Positions 53,442 through 63,050 are shown, counted from the first letter of the stretch. The stretch is DNA of 64,000 bases from Acidimicrobilacustris europaeus (GCA_965194515.1 OZ239146.1:1674001-1738000); one strand, 5' to 3'. Program-made: numbers and translations. The notes: generated by a model from the letters alone, not told the origin.

Positions 53442-54620
53442 ATGCCGTTCCCCGATGACCCGGATGACGATGCCGGGTTCGTCCCCCCGCTCCCCCAAGA
53501 CGACCGATTATGGCGTCACCCATCGGAGATGGCAGGCCCAAACCCGATTTCGTCTCGAGCGAAACGCCGATATTCGTCACGGACTGGATTCTTCGCAGTA
53601 ATCGCAATCGGTCTCATCGCGACCACTACTGGTATCGCTGCAGTTGGCATTCTCGGTTCGTCCGATCGTGCTCCCCGAGGAACCGAGTTCGCCGTCGGGC
53701 CTGCAGCCGAAGCACTCCCCGAAACAGCGCTGTCTTCCCTCGCACCGGCAATCGTTCAGATCAAAGTCGACCGTGCGTCCGGGTCGTTCGTCGTGACCGG
53801 GCTCATCATCCGTTCCGATGGTCATGTGGTCACTGCATCCGACCCGCTTGAAGGCGCGCGCTCACTCACTGTCACTACTGCCGACGGACGCGCCTTCAAC
53901 GCGACCATCGTCGGTACCGACCCTGCTGATGATCTTGCCGTCATTGCTATTCAAGGTTCAGGACTTCCCACTCCTTCATTTGGCGACATCAATTCTGTTG
54001 CGCAAGGAGACATGGTCTTCGTTGTCGGCCGCACCCCCACCGATAACCGGTCGTGGGTTGCATCCGCGATCTTTCAAGCTGTCGGTGTGCGTCTCGATAC
54101 AACAGATGGATCCACATTGCACGACATGATTGGTTCCGCAATCGATGTTCGGCCTCCAACTGATTCCGCGGTTCTCTGCACAAAGACAGGCGAAGTGATC
54201 GGCTTGTTGACGTCTCGCGCAGCGGCCGCGACCCGATCGGCAGCACTTGCGGCTGTTCCATCAACACTCGCTCTGCCCAGCGCTACGAATTCCTTCGCTC
54301 ACTCGGTTGCATGGACACGTCATGTCGTCGACGACATCATCGAAACCGGTTCCGTTCACCACGGATGGCTCGGCGTCATGACAACAGATGCTCCCGAGGG
54401 CGGCGCAGCCATCGAATCGGTTACGCGTTATGGCCCTGCAGATCGAGCTGGCCTCATCGCCGGCGATCGCATTACTTCGTTAAGCAACGCCAATCTGCCC
54501 ACGAGTTCCGCCCTTGTCGTCGCACTCCGAAACCACGCCGCCAACGACACCATCACGATTGGCTATGTCCGCAACGGCGTTGCAGCCACGACGTTCGCCA
54601 CACTCATCGATCGGAGTTGA
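53442..54620 (+). CDS. HtrA-like PDZ protein lacking the protease triad
   Basis: A 392-residue membrane-anchored protein: cytoplasmic Pro/Asp-rich N-terminus, one helix (GFFAVIAIGLIATTTGIAAVGIL), a trypsin-like domain and a C-terminal PDZ domain (HHGWLGVMTTDAPEG, RAGLIAGDRITSLSNANL). In active HtrA the His lies in TNxHVV; here the stretch is VVTASDPLEG with Asp134 at that place. DPADDLAVIAI keeps the acidic residue. The GNSGGPL serine loop reads PTDSAVL. It is thus probably a pseudoprotease acting as a sensor or chaperone. The start at 53442 fits the lower-complexity MPFPDDPDDDAGFV. Confidence 0.85.
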   Translation: MPFPDDPDDDAGFVPPLPQDDRLWRHPSEMAGPNPISSRAKRRYSSRTGFFAVIAIGLIATTTGIAAVGILGSSDRAPRGTEFAVGPAAEALPETALSSLAPAIVQIKVDRASGSFVVTGLIIRSDGHVVTASDPLEGARSLTVTTADGRAFNATIVGTDPADDLAVIAIQGSGLPTPSFGDINSVAQGDMVFVVGRTPTDNRSWVASAIFQAVGVRLDTTDGSTLHDMIGSAIDVRPPTDSAVLCTKTGEVIGLLTSRAAAATRSAALAAVPSTLALPSATNSFAHSVAWTRHVVDDIIETGSVHHGWLGVMTTDAPEGGAAIESVTRYGPADRAGLIAGDRITSLSNANLPTSSALVVALRNHAANDTITIGYVRNGVAATTFATLIDRS

Positions 54621-55674
54621 GTTGGCGGCGGATCAAAAAGGCCGCCCCGAAAACAACGCCGAGCACCACCGTGGCCGCACCGCCCAGCGCTAATTGCTGA
54701 CGATGGCGCGGAGTGACCCGAGCCCAAATGCCACCGCTGTCGACGTCGACGTAGGCCTCTTCATTTCGAAACCTGGGTTCCCAACCCAAGGATCGAATGC
54801 GATCGTTGGCGACAACCCAGGGCCCCGAACCAGCCAGAAGGGTGTCGGGATCACCAGGAGCAACACCGAAGTATTTGCCAATTCGAGCGAGAACATACGC
54901 GAACGGCTTGTACATGCGAACGCGTGCAGTGGGCCCCTTAAGAGCTCGAACTTCATCAACCGTGAGCCAACCATCGGGCGCAACGTTTACTGGTCCATCA
55001 ACTCGCGAACGACAAATGGTGACAAGAGCGGTCGTGAGGTCATCGAGGTGCACAAATTGCACTGGGGCGACCCCACCACTGATCTGGAGACCGGCCGTTG
55101 CCCACGGTGAACGTGCCAACCACTTTTCGTTTTCCGGACCTACAACGATGCACGGGCGAACAAGCGCGCAGGTTGCTCCGCGCGACTTTGACCACGTTGC
55201 ACACAGTCGTTCGAGCTCAGCACGCTCAACGGCTGCACCAATTGAAGCATTCGGTCGCACAGGCGCGTTCTCCGTGAGCGGAATCGGATTGTCAGTTCGA
55301 GCTCCGTAAACGAGCGCTGAGGACAAAACAACGAGCGTCGTCACTGCCCCAACTCGTGTGAGCGACGCAAGGAAAGATCTTGTTGCAACCACATCGATGT
55401 CGGCGCCACCGGTTCCATCGATGTCGAGCCCCGAGCGCGGGCCAGTCAGGAAGACTCGTGTTGCTCCAGCGATAAGTGACACCAATCGGGAATCGTCAAG
55501 AGCAAACGGGGCGATAAGGAGTTCGGGACCTTCGGCTTCGCCGGTGAGACGTCGGGTGCTGGGTTGGGCTCCGATGGCAACAACACGGTCAACCCCAGGT
55601 TCCGAGAGCGCGGCAGCTACCACTCGCCGCCCGATCGGTAGATCGGCTCCGGTGACCACCACGATTTCTCCCAC
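54604..55674 (-). CDS. Atypical SDR, NAD-dependent epimerase-like protein with C-terminal helix
   Basis: A 356-residue protein. Rossmann-type start IVVVTGADLPIGRRVVAAAL, VVLSSALVYGART in the Ser position of extended SDRs, RPCIVVGPEN and FVHLDDLTTALVTI. The Tyr-x3-Lys site is replaced by IGAAV (ASIGAAVERAELERL), so it is an atypical SDR, perhaps NAD-binding but not classically catalytic. One C-terminal membrane span (LALGGAATVVLGVVFGAAFLI) anchors it. GTG 55674 is chosen because the 19 codons before it are arginine-rich and unlikely. It is divergent from the DUF2342 gene. Confidence 0.8.
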   Translation of the reverse strand: MGEIVVVTGADLPIGRRVVAAALSEPGVDRVVAIGAQPSTRRLTGEAEGPELLIAPFALDDSRLVSLIAGATRVFLTGPRSGLDIDGTGGADIDVVATRSFLASLTRVGAVTTLVVLSSALVYGARTDNPIPLTENAPVRPNASIGAAVERAELERLCATWSKSRGATCALVRPCIVVGPENEKWLARSPWATAGLQISGGVAPVQFVHLDDLTTALVTICRSRVDGPVNVAPDGWLTVDEVRALKGPTARVRMYKPFAYVLARIGKYFGVAPGDPDTLLAGSGPWVVANDRIRSLGWEPRFRNEEAYVDVDSGGIWARVTPRHRQQLALGGAATVVLGVVFGAAFLIRRQLNSDR

Positions 55675-55756
55675 ACCGCAATCATGGCGCGTCTCACGTC
55701 GCCTTCGTCCGGCCGCCACCCGCAGCATCATGTCCCCCGGCGGGGCCTAGCCTGAG

Positions 55757-56992
55757 GTGGTGGACGATCTACCCCCCGACCCCTTCTCTGGTGCCGACTC
55801 AGGCGACGAACTGGGCAAAAACTTCGAACAGAATCCTCTGTCAGGAATGCCGCTCTTTGGCGATCTGGCCAAGCTTTTCTCCCAGCAGGGCCCCATCGGA
55901 TGGGATGCCGCTCGCCAACTCGCACTCTCGATCGCGACCGATGGCGGAGAAGAAGGCAACGTCGATCCGCTTGAACGGATCCGCCTTGAACAACTCGCGC
56001 GTATTGCCGAACTCCATGTCGGCAATGCCACCGGACTGCCCACAAGTTTCGGCGGCACTGGTATTTCGATTGTGCCAGTGACTCGTGGGCAATGGGCCAC
56101 AACCACGCTTGAATCTTGGCGTCCGCTCTTCGAGCGCCTTGCCGGTTCACTCACACCGCCCGCTACACCGACGACTCCGGACCCCTCAGACCCCCTCAGT
56201 TTCATGGCCCCGCTGATGGCCATGATGGGACCAATGATGATGGGCATGACCGCCGGTTCCATGATTGGCCACTTATCGCGTCGATCATTCGGCCAGTACG
56301 ACCTTCCCGTTCCACGAATAGCAAAAGATGACGTGATGGTCATTCCCGCGAATTTCGAAACGTTCGCTTCAGAGTGGAGCATTCCCGCCGACGACCTTCG
56401 ACTCTGGGTCTGCGCTCAGGAAATAGCGATGCATTCGGTCCTGCGCATTCCGCATGTCCGAGCAACTGTCGACGACTTCCTCTCGGCCTATGCCGCCGGA
56501 TTCGAACCCGATCCAAATGCATTGGAAGATCGACTGGGTTCGATGGAATTCGATATGTCCGATCCAGCGTCAATGTCGGGCATGCAATCGATGTTTGGTG
56601 ATCCCGAACTACTTCTCGGAGCCATCCAATCGCAAGCACAGCGCGACATGCTTCCCAAATTCGAAGCCCTCATCGCGGCGATGGTGGGATATGTCGATCA
56701 CATCGTCGACGCCGTCGGTTCCTCGTTGCTTTCAAACACCACAATGATTTCCGAAGCAGTGCGCCGCCGTCGCGTCGAGGCCGATGATTCGGACCGCTTC
56801 GTCGAGCGATTGTTCGGCCTTGAACTCACCCAAGCCACCTACGACCGTGGCGCTGCGTTTGTGGCCGGCATCGTCGAACGCGCGGGCAACGACGGACTCG
56901 TTCGCCTCTGGGAATCAGAACGCACGCTTCCCACTCCCGCAGAGCTCGAAGCCCCGGGTTTGTGGCTCGCCCGCATCGAACTACCTGACTGA
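55757..56992 (+). CDS. DUF2342 zincin-like protein
   Basis: A 411-residue protein of the actinobacterial DUF2342 family (a putative hydrolase/zincin-like group). Typical parts are FGDLAKLFSQQGPIGWDAAR near the N-terminus, a Met/Gly-rich hydrophobic stretch FMAPLMAMMGPMMMGM, QEIAMHSVLRIPHVR and the C-terminal ALIAAMVGYVDHIVDAVGSS and LFGLELTQATYDRG. A full HExxH zinc motif is not seen; histidines in EIAMHS and VDHIVD are the nearest candidates. The start is GTG at 55757 or the adjacent GTG at 55760. Function unknown. Confidence 0.85.
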   Translation: MVDDLPPDPFSGADSGDELGKNFEQNPLSGMPLFGDLAKLFSQQGPIGWDAARQLALSIATDGGEEGNVDPLERIRLEQLARIAELHVGNATGLPTSFGGTGISIVPVTRGQWATTTLESWRPLFERLAGSLTPPATPTTPDPSDPLSFMAPLMAMMGPMMMGMTAGSMIGHLSRRSFGQYDLPVPRIAKDDVMVIPANFETFASEWSIPADDLRLWVCAQEIAMHSVLRIPHVRATVDDFLSAYAAGFEPDPNALEDRLGSMEFDMSDPASMSGMQSMFGDPELLLGAIQSQAQRDMLPKFEALIAAMVGYVDHIVDAVGSSLLSNTTMISEAVRRRRVEADDSDRFVERLFGLELTQATYDRGAAFVAGIVERAGNDGLVRLWESERTLPTPAELEAPGLWLARIELPD

Positions 56993-58654
56993 TTACGTAA
57001 TCGGCGGCGGACCGTCGGGGATCTCGGGGTCATTCCACGCATCAGGTTCGAAAAGCATGCCGTCGTGATGATCATTTGCCCGACGGGGCTGCTCTGCCGA
57101 CAGTTCGGGGAACGGCCACTCGACCCTCGTGGGATCGCTAAGCGGCTGCACCTGGGGCACCGCAGCCGCAGGTGCTTCAGGAGCGGGAACTGCGGCGGTT
57201 GGGCGCCGCATCCATCGGCGAGCAGCATCGTGGGGAGCGATATCGATATCGGCCGAAGTGGGATCGGTGGGATCGAGCGGCGGCCCCCATGGCGTTGGGG
57301 TTTCGGGGCCTGCGAATCCACGATCGACGACTCGGGTGGAATCAAGATCCTCGTAAAACGATGGATGACGCTCATCGATCTCGACGGGGCGACGCAACAC
57401 ACCCTTTCGAGGCACGGGAAATCGACCGGCACGAACATTGCGCAGACCGACCAAATAAAGCGCCACGGCGATCGATGCAGTTATAGCGATGAGTCCGAAC
57501 CCGAGGGATGCCGGAATCGGCAGGATGATTGGCAGCAGTGCGCCGATCACCCAAATCAACTGAAACCGTGTCTCGAATTTCGCGAAGGTGCGACCGCGGT
57601 TTGCATCGGGGGCATCGCGCTGAACGATGGAATCAAATGCTTGTTTCGCCGAGCAACTCGTTACGCCCAACATCATCGATAACAAAGCTGCGCCCGCGAG
57701 TCCGCCGATGAACGCGGTGATAACACCAGCCACGCTTATGACAACCAGACTCGTGACCAAGATCCGCTCTTCAGATGTCACTCGCCTGAGTCGAGGAACA
57801 ACCAACGAACCCAGAAAGAAACCCAGCTGCGCTGTCGCAGCGACAAGACCCAGTTGCCAAAGTGGCGATCCTGCATTCTTGAAATCGAATGCGAGCATGA
57901 ACGAAAGAAAGCCGACCATGCCGCGGATAAGGCTCATTGCTGTTGATGCGTGAGTAATGCCAGCGCTACGAAGTTCCTCTCGCTCGGCTTCACCCTCTGG
58001 CTCTGCAGCAACCGTGGTCGGTGGCAACTGCAACGCAAGAATCGTGCCGACGGCAAACACAACTGCGCCCAATGCAACCGTGGCTTTACCGCCACCGATC
58101 GCATAGAGGATGCCCCCTGGTATCGCAGCGATCACCACAGCGATTGAAGAAAGCGTCGTGAGTTTCGAATTGGCCTGCACCAATTCCTCGTCGCTATGCA
58201 CAGTGCTCGGGATGACTGCGCTCTTCGAAATTGAATAGATCTTCTGCATGATGAGCATGCCGAACGCTTCTGGGTAGAACAGCAGAGAGTCCATATGTCG
58301 AACGACAAAGAATGCAAGCAAAGCTCGCAACAACATTGACCCAACGATGATCCAGCGCCGCCCACCCTTGATGCGATCGATAGCAGGGCCAATAAGCGGC
58401 GCTGCGATCGCAAACGGAGCGATCGTCAGAAGCAAGTACAGCGCAACACGCCAGCGCGCCGATGTGAAGTCGAGCGAGAAGAACACCGAACCGGCGAGGC
58501 CGATCGCAAACAACGCATCGCCAGAGACAGACGCGGCATGAGTCCGGGCCAAACGATTGAATGGAGACGGCGCCCACGGTCGGCGAGGATCACGACCGGC
58601 TGGTGCCGGGCCGCGAGGGCGCTTGCCGCTGTGGGATGTGGACTCAGGAGTCAC
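56993..58654 (-). CDS. Major facilitator superfamily transporter with long C-terminal tail
   Basis: A 553-residue protein with about twelve helices in residues 40-420, including the loop PAIDRIKGGRRWIIVGS between helices 2 and 3 (MFS-type motif A position). After the last helix a hydrophilic tail of about 140 residues (SFYEDLDSTRVVDRG, then AAVPAPEAPAAAVPQ) is Pro/Ala-rich and probably cytoplasmic. The family is of drug/solute exporters; substrate unknown. GTG start. Its stop abuts the DUF2342 stop (convergent, one base apart). Confidence 0.86.
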   Translation of the reverse strand: MTPESTSHSGKRPRGPAPAGRDPRRPWAPSPFNRLARTHAASVSGDALFAIGLAGSVFFSLDFTSARWRVALYLLLTIAPFAIAAPLIGPAIDRIKGGRRWIIVGSMLLRALLAFFVVRHMDSLLFYPEAFGMLIMQKIYSISKSAVIPSTVHSDEELVQANSKLTTLSSIAVVIAAIPGGILYAIGGGKATVALGAVVFAVGTILALQLPPTTVAAEPEGEAEREELRSAGITHASTAMSLIRGMVGFLSFMLAFDFKNAGSPLWQLGLVAATAQLGFFLGSLVVPRLRRVTSEERILVTSLVVISVAGVITAFIGGLAGAALLSMMLGVTSCSAKQAFDSIVQRDAPDANRGRTFAKFETRFQLIWVIGALLPIILPIPASLGFGLIAITASIAVALYLVGLRNVRAGRFPVPRKGVLRRPVEIDERHPSFYEDLDSTRVVDRGFAGPETPTPWGPPLDPTDPTSADIDIAPHDAARRWMRRPTAAVPAPEAPAAAVPQVQPLSDPTRVEWPFPELSAEQPRRANDHHDGMLFEPDAWNDPEIPDGPPPIT

Positions 58655-58705
58655 TTTGCCTATGTTACGAGGCGGGTGCGACGCAACCGCCCGTTTCGCT
58701 CAACC

Positions 58706-59422
58706 TCAGCGCTTCGGAACGTCGAACTTGTAGCCAAGTCCCCTGATCGTCACGATACGAACGGGATTCGCTGGATCGCTTTCAACCTTTGAGCGCAGAC
58801 GTTTGATGTGAACATCAAGCGTCTTTGTGTCGCCCACATAGTCGCTGCCCCACACGCGATCGATGAGCGTGTCTCGGGTGAGGACTCGACCGGCATTCAG
58901 AAGCAGCAACGCCAGCAATTCAAATTCCTTGAGAGGGAGCTGCACGATTTCTCCGCGAACGGTCACCTCGTGTCGTTCTGAATCAAGGACTACATCGCCC
59001 ACGCGAAGAGTCTCGGCGAGATCAATTTCAGCCTGAGGTTCGGCGTCGTCGAACGGACGCCGGCGCAAGACCGCGCGCATACGCGCCACGAGTTCTCGCA
59101 TTCGATAGGGCTTCGTGACGTAGTCGTCGGCGCCAACCTCAAGCCCGACGACCGTGTCGATCTCAGAACCTTTGGCGGTCACCATGATGATCGGAACATT
59201 CGATCGAGATCGCAACTCACGACACACATCAATTCCTGAAACCTTGGGAAGCATCACGTCGAGTAGTACGAGATCAGGATTGACAGCATCAAAGATGTCA
59301 AGAGCTTCCGCGCCATCACGAGCCACCGTCACTTTGAACCCTTCGCGAGACAAACCAATCTCTAGGGCTTCGATGAACGACCCTTCGTCTTCGACAACGA
59401 GCACTGATGTTGTGTCAGTCAC
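58706..59422 (-). CDS. regX3: Phosphate-type response regulator (RegX3/PhoB-like)
   Basis: An OmpR-family regulator, 238 residues. The receiver domain has VVEDEGSFIEAL and the phosphoacceptor Asp in PDLVLLDVMLPKVSG near residue 54; the C-terminal winged helix ends with VRIVTIRGLGYKFD. Paired with the kinase gene upstream (5 bases apart) in the same operon as pst and phoU genes, it matches the RegX3/SenX3 phosphate system, which activates genes under phosphate limitation. GTG start. The gene symbol rests on context and similarity. Confidence 0.9.
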   Translation of the reverse strand: MTDTTSVLVVEDEGSFIEALEIGLSREGFKVTVARDGAEALDIFDAVNPDLVLLDVMLPKVSGIDVCRELRSRSNVPIIMVTAKGSEIDTVVGLEVGADDYVTKPYRMRELVARMRAVLRRRPFDDAEPQAEIDLAETLRVGDVVLDSERHEVTVRGEIVQLPLKEFELLALLLLNAGRVLTRDTLIDRVWGSDYVGDTKTLDVHIKRLRSKVESDPANPVRIVTIRGLGYKFDVPKR

Positions 59423-59426
59423 TAAC

Positions 59427-60701
59427 TCACGTCCTCTTGTTCAGGGTTGAAACTTCGGTTTCGTTAGAATCGGTTGCGACTTTGGAACTTGGGAATCGCA
59501 TCGTGAAGGTTGTTCCCTCTCCCAGCCGTGACTCGACGTCGATATCGGCTTCGTGGTTCACCACCGCATGACGAACAATCGCAAGACCGAGGCCTGTGCC
59601 TCCGGTTTGGCGGCTTCGGGCTTGGTCGACCCGATAGAAACGCTCAAAGATTCGGTCGATGTCGCGAGTCGGAATTCCGATTCCGTGATCGGCCACTTTG
59701 ACGACAACGTCATTCGCAACTGCTTCAACCGTCACTTCGACAACCGTTCCGGAATCGGAATACTTGATGGCATTGTCGATGAGGTTGCCGATTGCCGAAA
59801 GGAGTTGTCGGCGCTCACCAACAATTCGGGTATCAGTCGATAAGACGACCAACTGCACCGACACTTCAGCCTGAACCGCAGCGGTTCGGAGACTCTCAAC
59901 TGCGTCTGATGCAACCTCAGCCAATTCAACGATGGCGCTGCCAGCACCATCGACAGATTCGATTCGCGAAAGTTCAATGAGATCTTCGATGATTTGAGCG
60001 ATCCTCATCGCCTCGGCGTTAATGCGATTCGCGAGACGGTCAGCGATGTCACGGTCTTCTTCGCCCTGGAGGGTCTCCGCAAGAAGACCAATTGCGCCAA
60101 CCGGGGTCTTCAGCTCATGGCTGATGTTGGCCACAAGATCGGTACGGATGGCCTCGAGTTGGCGCCGTTCGGTGATGTCCTCGACAAATGCCACCGCTCC
60201 TGGCTGCCCATCGTCAGGGAGCGGAACAGTAGTAACCAATACCGTGCGTCGCGGCGGCCCAAAGAGTTCGATCGCAGTGGAGGCTTCGCTACCCGAATTC
60301 GCCACCCTGATGAGATCGTTCACCGCAGCGCCAACAAGCGCATCGCCATGGCGGGCCTCAAGGAACGGCTGGGAAGCACTATTCGATTCGACAACCGAAC
60401 CCTCGCGGTCAAACACCATCACGGCGACGGGCAAAGCATTGAGAGCCGACTGCAAGCGAAACTGTGCGCTTTCGGATTGAAGATTCTCGGATCGGAGATC
60501 ACGCACAGAGCGCTCGACAATTACGAGAAGATCATCGAAGCGCACCATCTCGCGTTCGCTTGGAATCTCGAATCCCAAACGCATCGTCGACTCGTAGACA
60601 TGATTACGTTGGACGCGATTCCAGAAGAAGCGCGCGACAACGGTTGCCAGAGTGGCAGCTACGACAGCAGCAATCAGCGCACTCCAGACCACTGAATTCA
60701 T
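59427..60701 (-). CDS. senX3: Phosphate-type sensor histidine kinase (SenX3/PhoR-like)
   Basis: A 424-residue kinase. One N-terminal helix (VVWSALIAAVVAATLATVVARFF), a PAS-like domain around 90-190 (ALNALPVAVMVFDREGSVVES), the H-box LVANISHELKTPVGAIG with the phosphoacceptor His near 220, and the ATPase domain with NLIDNAIKYSDSGTV, ADHGIGIP and GGTGLGLAIVRH. Its ATG overlaps the stop of the phoU gene before it (ATGA), and regX3 follows within 5 bases, tying all to phosphate signalling. Confidence 0.91.
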   Translation of the reverse strand: MNSVVWSALIAAVVAATLATVVARFFWNRVQRNHVYESTMRLGFEIPSEREMVRFDDLLVIVERSVRDLRSENLQSESAQFRLQSALNALPVAVMVFDREGSVVESNSASQPFLEARHGDALVGAAVNDLIRVANSGSEASTAIELFGPPRRTVLVTTVPLPDDGQPGAVAFVEDITERRQLEAIRTDLVANISHELKTPVGAIGLLAETLQGEEDRDIADRLANRINAEAMRIAQIIEDLIELSRIESVDGAGSAIVELAEVASDAVESLRTAAVQAEVSVQLVVLSTDTRIVGERRQLLSAIGNLIDNAIKYSDSGTVVEVTVEAVANDVVVKVADHGIGIPTRDIDRIFERFYRVDQARSRQTGGTGLGLAIVRHAVVNHEADIDVESRLGEGTTFTMRFPSSKVATDSNETEVSTLNKRT

Positions 60702-61444
60702 TGGCCGGTTTCAGCCTCCGGGACGGAATTCTCGGCGCCAATTTCTGCTGCCAGCGAACGCCGCGCAACCAAACGCGCTGCTCCAGTCTGTTCTGGTAGC
60801 CAACCGGTCACCATGTACTGCACCCGCTGGCCGATGTTTACGGCGTGGTCGCCAATGCGCTCGTAATACCGGCCAATGAGGGCAAGCTGAACTGATGCCT
60901 GCAGGCCAATGTCGTGGGTTGCATGGGATTCGAAAATTGCTTCGATGTAATCACCGTGCAAGGTGTCCAGCGTGTCGTCGATGTCGTCGATCGCCACCCC
61001 AAGACTCGCATTTCGTTCGGCATAGGCGTCGAGAGCCAACTTCATCAGTCGAGAAGCTTCTTCGCTCATTCGCTCAATGAGGCCGCGTAGTTTCGGATCC
61101 AGGGATACGCCGTAGATGCGACGCGTGCCTTTCGCCACATTGACCATGAGGTCGCCGGAGCGCTCAAGTTCACCCGTGAGCCAGAGTCCAGTCACGATCG
61201 ATCGGAGGTCCGACGCCATCGGCTGTTGCAGCGCGAGCACGTGATAGCAGTGCTCTTCGATTCGAAGCGAAAGGTCATCAAGTTCGTCATCCGCCTCGAT
61301 GACAGCTTGGGCACCGCTCATATCGTTGGTGAGTAGTACCTCTGTACCCCGAGGAATGACTTCACCAACCAAGGCTCCGAGCCGGACAATGTCGTCGCGG
61401 ATCTCGTCGAGTTCCTGATGAAATGTTTTGCGCTGTTCAGGCAT
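60698..61444 (-). CDS. phoU: Phosphate-signalling protein PhoU (second copy in operon)
   Basis: A 248-residue helical PhoU, which links Pst transport to the histidine kinase and lowers signalling when phosphate is ample. Repeated PhoU signatures are visible: LRIEEHCYHVLALQQPMASDLR with ELERSGDLMVNVAK in the first half, and ALIGRYYERIGDHAVNIGQRV in the second. GGAG precedes the ATG. The chain ends with a 30-residue Ala/Arg-rich tail. It overlaps senX3 by four bases and follows another phoU by 33. Confidence 0.93.
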   Translation of the reverse strand: MPEQRKTFHQELDEIRDDIVRLGALVGEVIPRGTEVLLTNDMSGAQAVIEADDELDDLSLRIEEHCYHVLALQQPMASDLRSIVTGLWLTGELERSGDLMVNVAKGTRRIYGVSLDPKLRGLIERMSEEASRLMKLALDAYAERNASLGVAIDDIDDTLDTLHGDYIEAIFESHATHDIGLQASVQLALIGRYYERIGDHAVNIGQRVQYMVTGWLPEQTGAARLVARRSLAAEIGAENSVPEAETGQ

Positions 61445-61477
61445 AAGGACTCCTGTCGTAACTTCCGCCTAATTGGC

Positions 61478-62134
61478 TCATCGGACTTCTGCCGCGAGGT
61501 GATCAGGATCTCCGGTGATCAGATAACGAACTCGAGCACCAAGCACAGCAGAGTGATCGGCGATTCGATCAAGTGCCTGGCCTGCCACCATCGTACGGAG
61601 TGCAACCACCACGGCGTCGGGACCTTCATAGGCGAGTAACGCTTCGACGAGATGACGAGAGGCCAGGGCCACCTCGGGTTCAGATGCAACCTGCTCGGCA
61701 AGTCCAAGATCGAGAGTTGACCAGGCCCGCAATGCGTCTCGGTACTGACTTACCGCATGTCCAGCCAACGTCTCAAGGATGTCGAATGCGGTGGGGACTC
61801 GCGTAAGCAGTTCGTGTTCCGGCGCCAATTTGGCGATGCGCAGAGCAAGATCGCCGATGCGTTCAAGTTCTGCAGTGACGCGAAGCACCGAGACGATAAG
61901 CCGAAGGTCGGACGCGACTGGTGCTTCCCGACGTAGAAGTTCGTAGGACCGCTCCATGAGCGAAACGTTCATGGCGTCGATCCGATCGTCAGTCCGAATC
62001 GCTTCTTCGGCAACATTCAGGTTGCCGCTGTTCAGTACCGTTCGCATGCGCTCGAGATTTTCGTCGACAAGGACACCCATCAGTTCCACCTGAAGGGCCA
62101 GTTGCTCGAGTTCGGACGTGTACTGCTGGCGCAC
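61478..62134 (-). CDS. Phosphate-signalling protein PhoU (first copy in operon)
   Basis: A 218-residue PhoU paralogue. First-half motif LMERSYELLRREAPVASDLRLI and VTAELERIGDLALRIAK; second half AGQALDRIADHSAVLGARVRYL. It differs from the next phoU mainly in a shorter C-terminus. GTG start after GGAG. It lies between pstB (10 bases away) and the second phoU. Two PhoU proteins in one pst operon suggests a heterodimer or division of tasks between transporter and kinase. Confidence 0.92.
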   Translation of the reverse strand: MRQQYTSELEQLALQVELMGVLVDENLERMRTVLNSGNLNVAEEAIRTDDRIDAMNVSLMERSYELLRREAPVASDLRLIVSVLRVTAELERIGDLALRIAKLAPEHELLTRVPTAFDILETLAGHAVSQYRDALRAWSTLDLGLAEQVASEPEVALASRHLVEALLAYEGPDAVVVALRTMVAGQALDRIADHSAVLGARVRYLITGDPDHLAAEVR

Positions 62135-62144
62135 CTACTCCACC

Positions 62145-62993
62145 TCAGCCGAATCGACCAGTGACGTAATTCTCGGTGCGTTCATCGGAAGGTGCTGAGA
62201 AAATCTTGTCTGTTGAATCGAATTCAACCAGCACACCGGTGCGTGTGTCGCTTTCCGAATTCACCTCGGTGGTGAAGAACGCAGTGCGATCGCTGACACG
62301 AGCAGCCTGTTGCATGTTGTGGGTCACGATAAGGATCGTGTAGTCGGACTTGAGTTCCTGCATCAGGTCTTCGATACGAGCAGTTGCAATCGGATCAAGT
62401 GCCGAACAGGGTTCGTCCATCAGGATGACCTCGGGTTCGACCGCGATAGCGCGCGCAATACAAAGGCGCTGCTGCTGTCCACCCGACAGGCCCATAGCTG
62501 ATTTCTTCAAACGATCTTTGACTTCGTCCCACAGCGCGGCGCGACGCAGGGCGCGCTCAACGATGTCATCCAGATTTCCCTTGTTGCCAGACAATCGTGG
62601 ACCAAACGCGATGTTGTCGTAGATCGACTTTGGAAATGGATTCGGCTTCTGGAAAACCATACCGATCCGCTTGCGAACTTCGACCGGATCGATACGGGGG
62701 TCGTAAAGATCAACGCCGTGATAGAGAATCTTTCCATCGACACGAGCAGATTCGATGAGATCGTTCATTCGATCGAAACAACGAAGCACTGTTGACTTTC
62801 CGCAGCCCGACGGGCCGATGAACGCTGTGATTTCATGCTGGAGAACTTGAAGATTGACATCGCGCACTGCTCGAAACTCGCCGTAGTAGACGTCGAGTTC
62901 ACGCACGTCGAACACCACCGAGGGCGCTTCCGGCTCGGAGACCGTTGTTTGCGCAACAGGCTCTGCGTTCGGTGCAACAGTTTCAGCAGACAT
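62145..62993 (-). CDS. pstB: Phosphate ABC transporter ATP-binding protein PstB
   Basis: ATPase of the high-affinity phosphate importer, about 282 residues. Walker A IGPSGCGKSTVLRCFDRMND, Q-loop GMVFQKPNPFPKSIYDNIAFG (a PstB hallmark), signature GLSGGQQQRLCIARA and Walker B ILMDEPCSALDP. It has an unusual Ala/Glu/Val-rich N-terminal extension of 25-40 residues before the ATPase core. An ATG at 62993 with GAGGA upstream is preferred; a GTG at 63032 would add 13 residues. Co-transcribed with pstA (upstream) and phoU (downstream). Confidence 0.96.
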   Translation of the reverse strand: MSAETVAPNAEPVAQTTVSEPEAPSVVFDVRELDVYYGEFRAVRDVNLQVLQHEITAFIGPSGCGKSTVLRCFDRMNDLIESARVDGKILYHGVDLYDPRIDPVEVRKRIGMVFQKPNPFPKSIYDNIAFGPRLSGNKGNLDDIVERALRRAALWDEVKDRLKKSAMGLSGGQQQRLCIARAIAVEPEVILMDEPCSALDPIATARIEDLMQELKSDYTILIVTHNMQQAARVSDRTAFFTTEVNSESDTRTGVLVEFDSTDKIFSAPSDERTENYVTGRFG

Positions 62994-63050
62994 CGAGGAG
63001 TCCTCTGCGTCGGAGTCGTGGGTTTCAGTCACGTCTAAAGGCTAGGGCGA

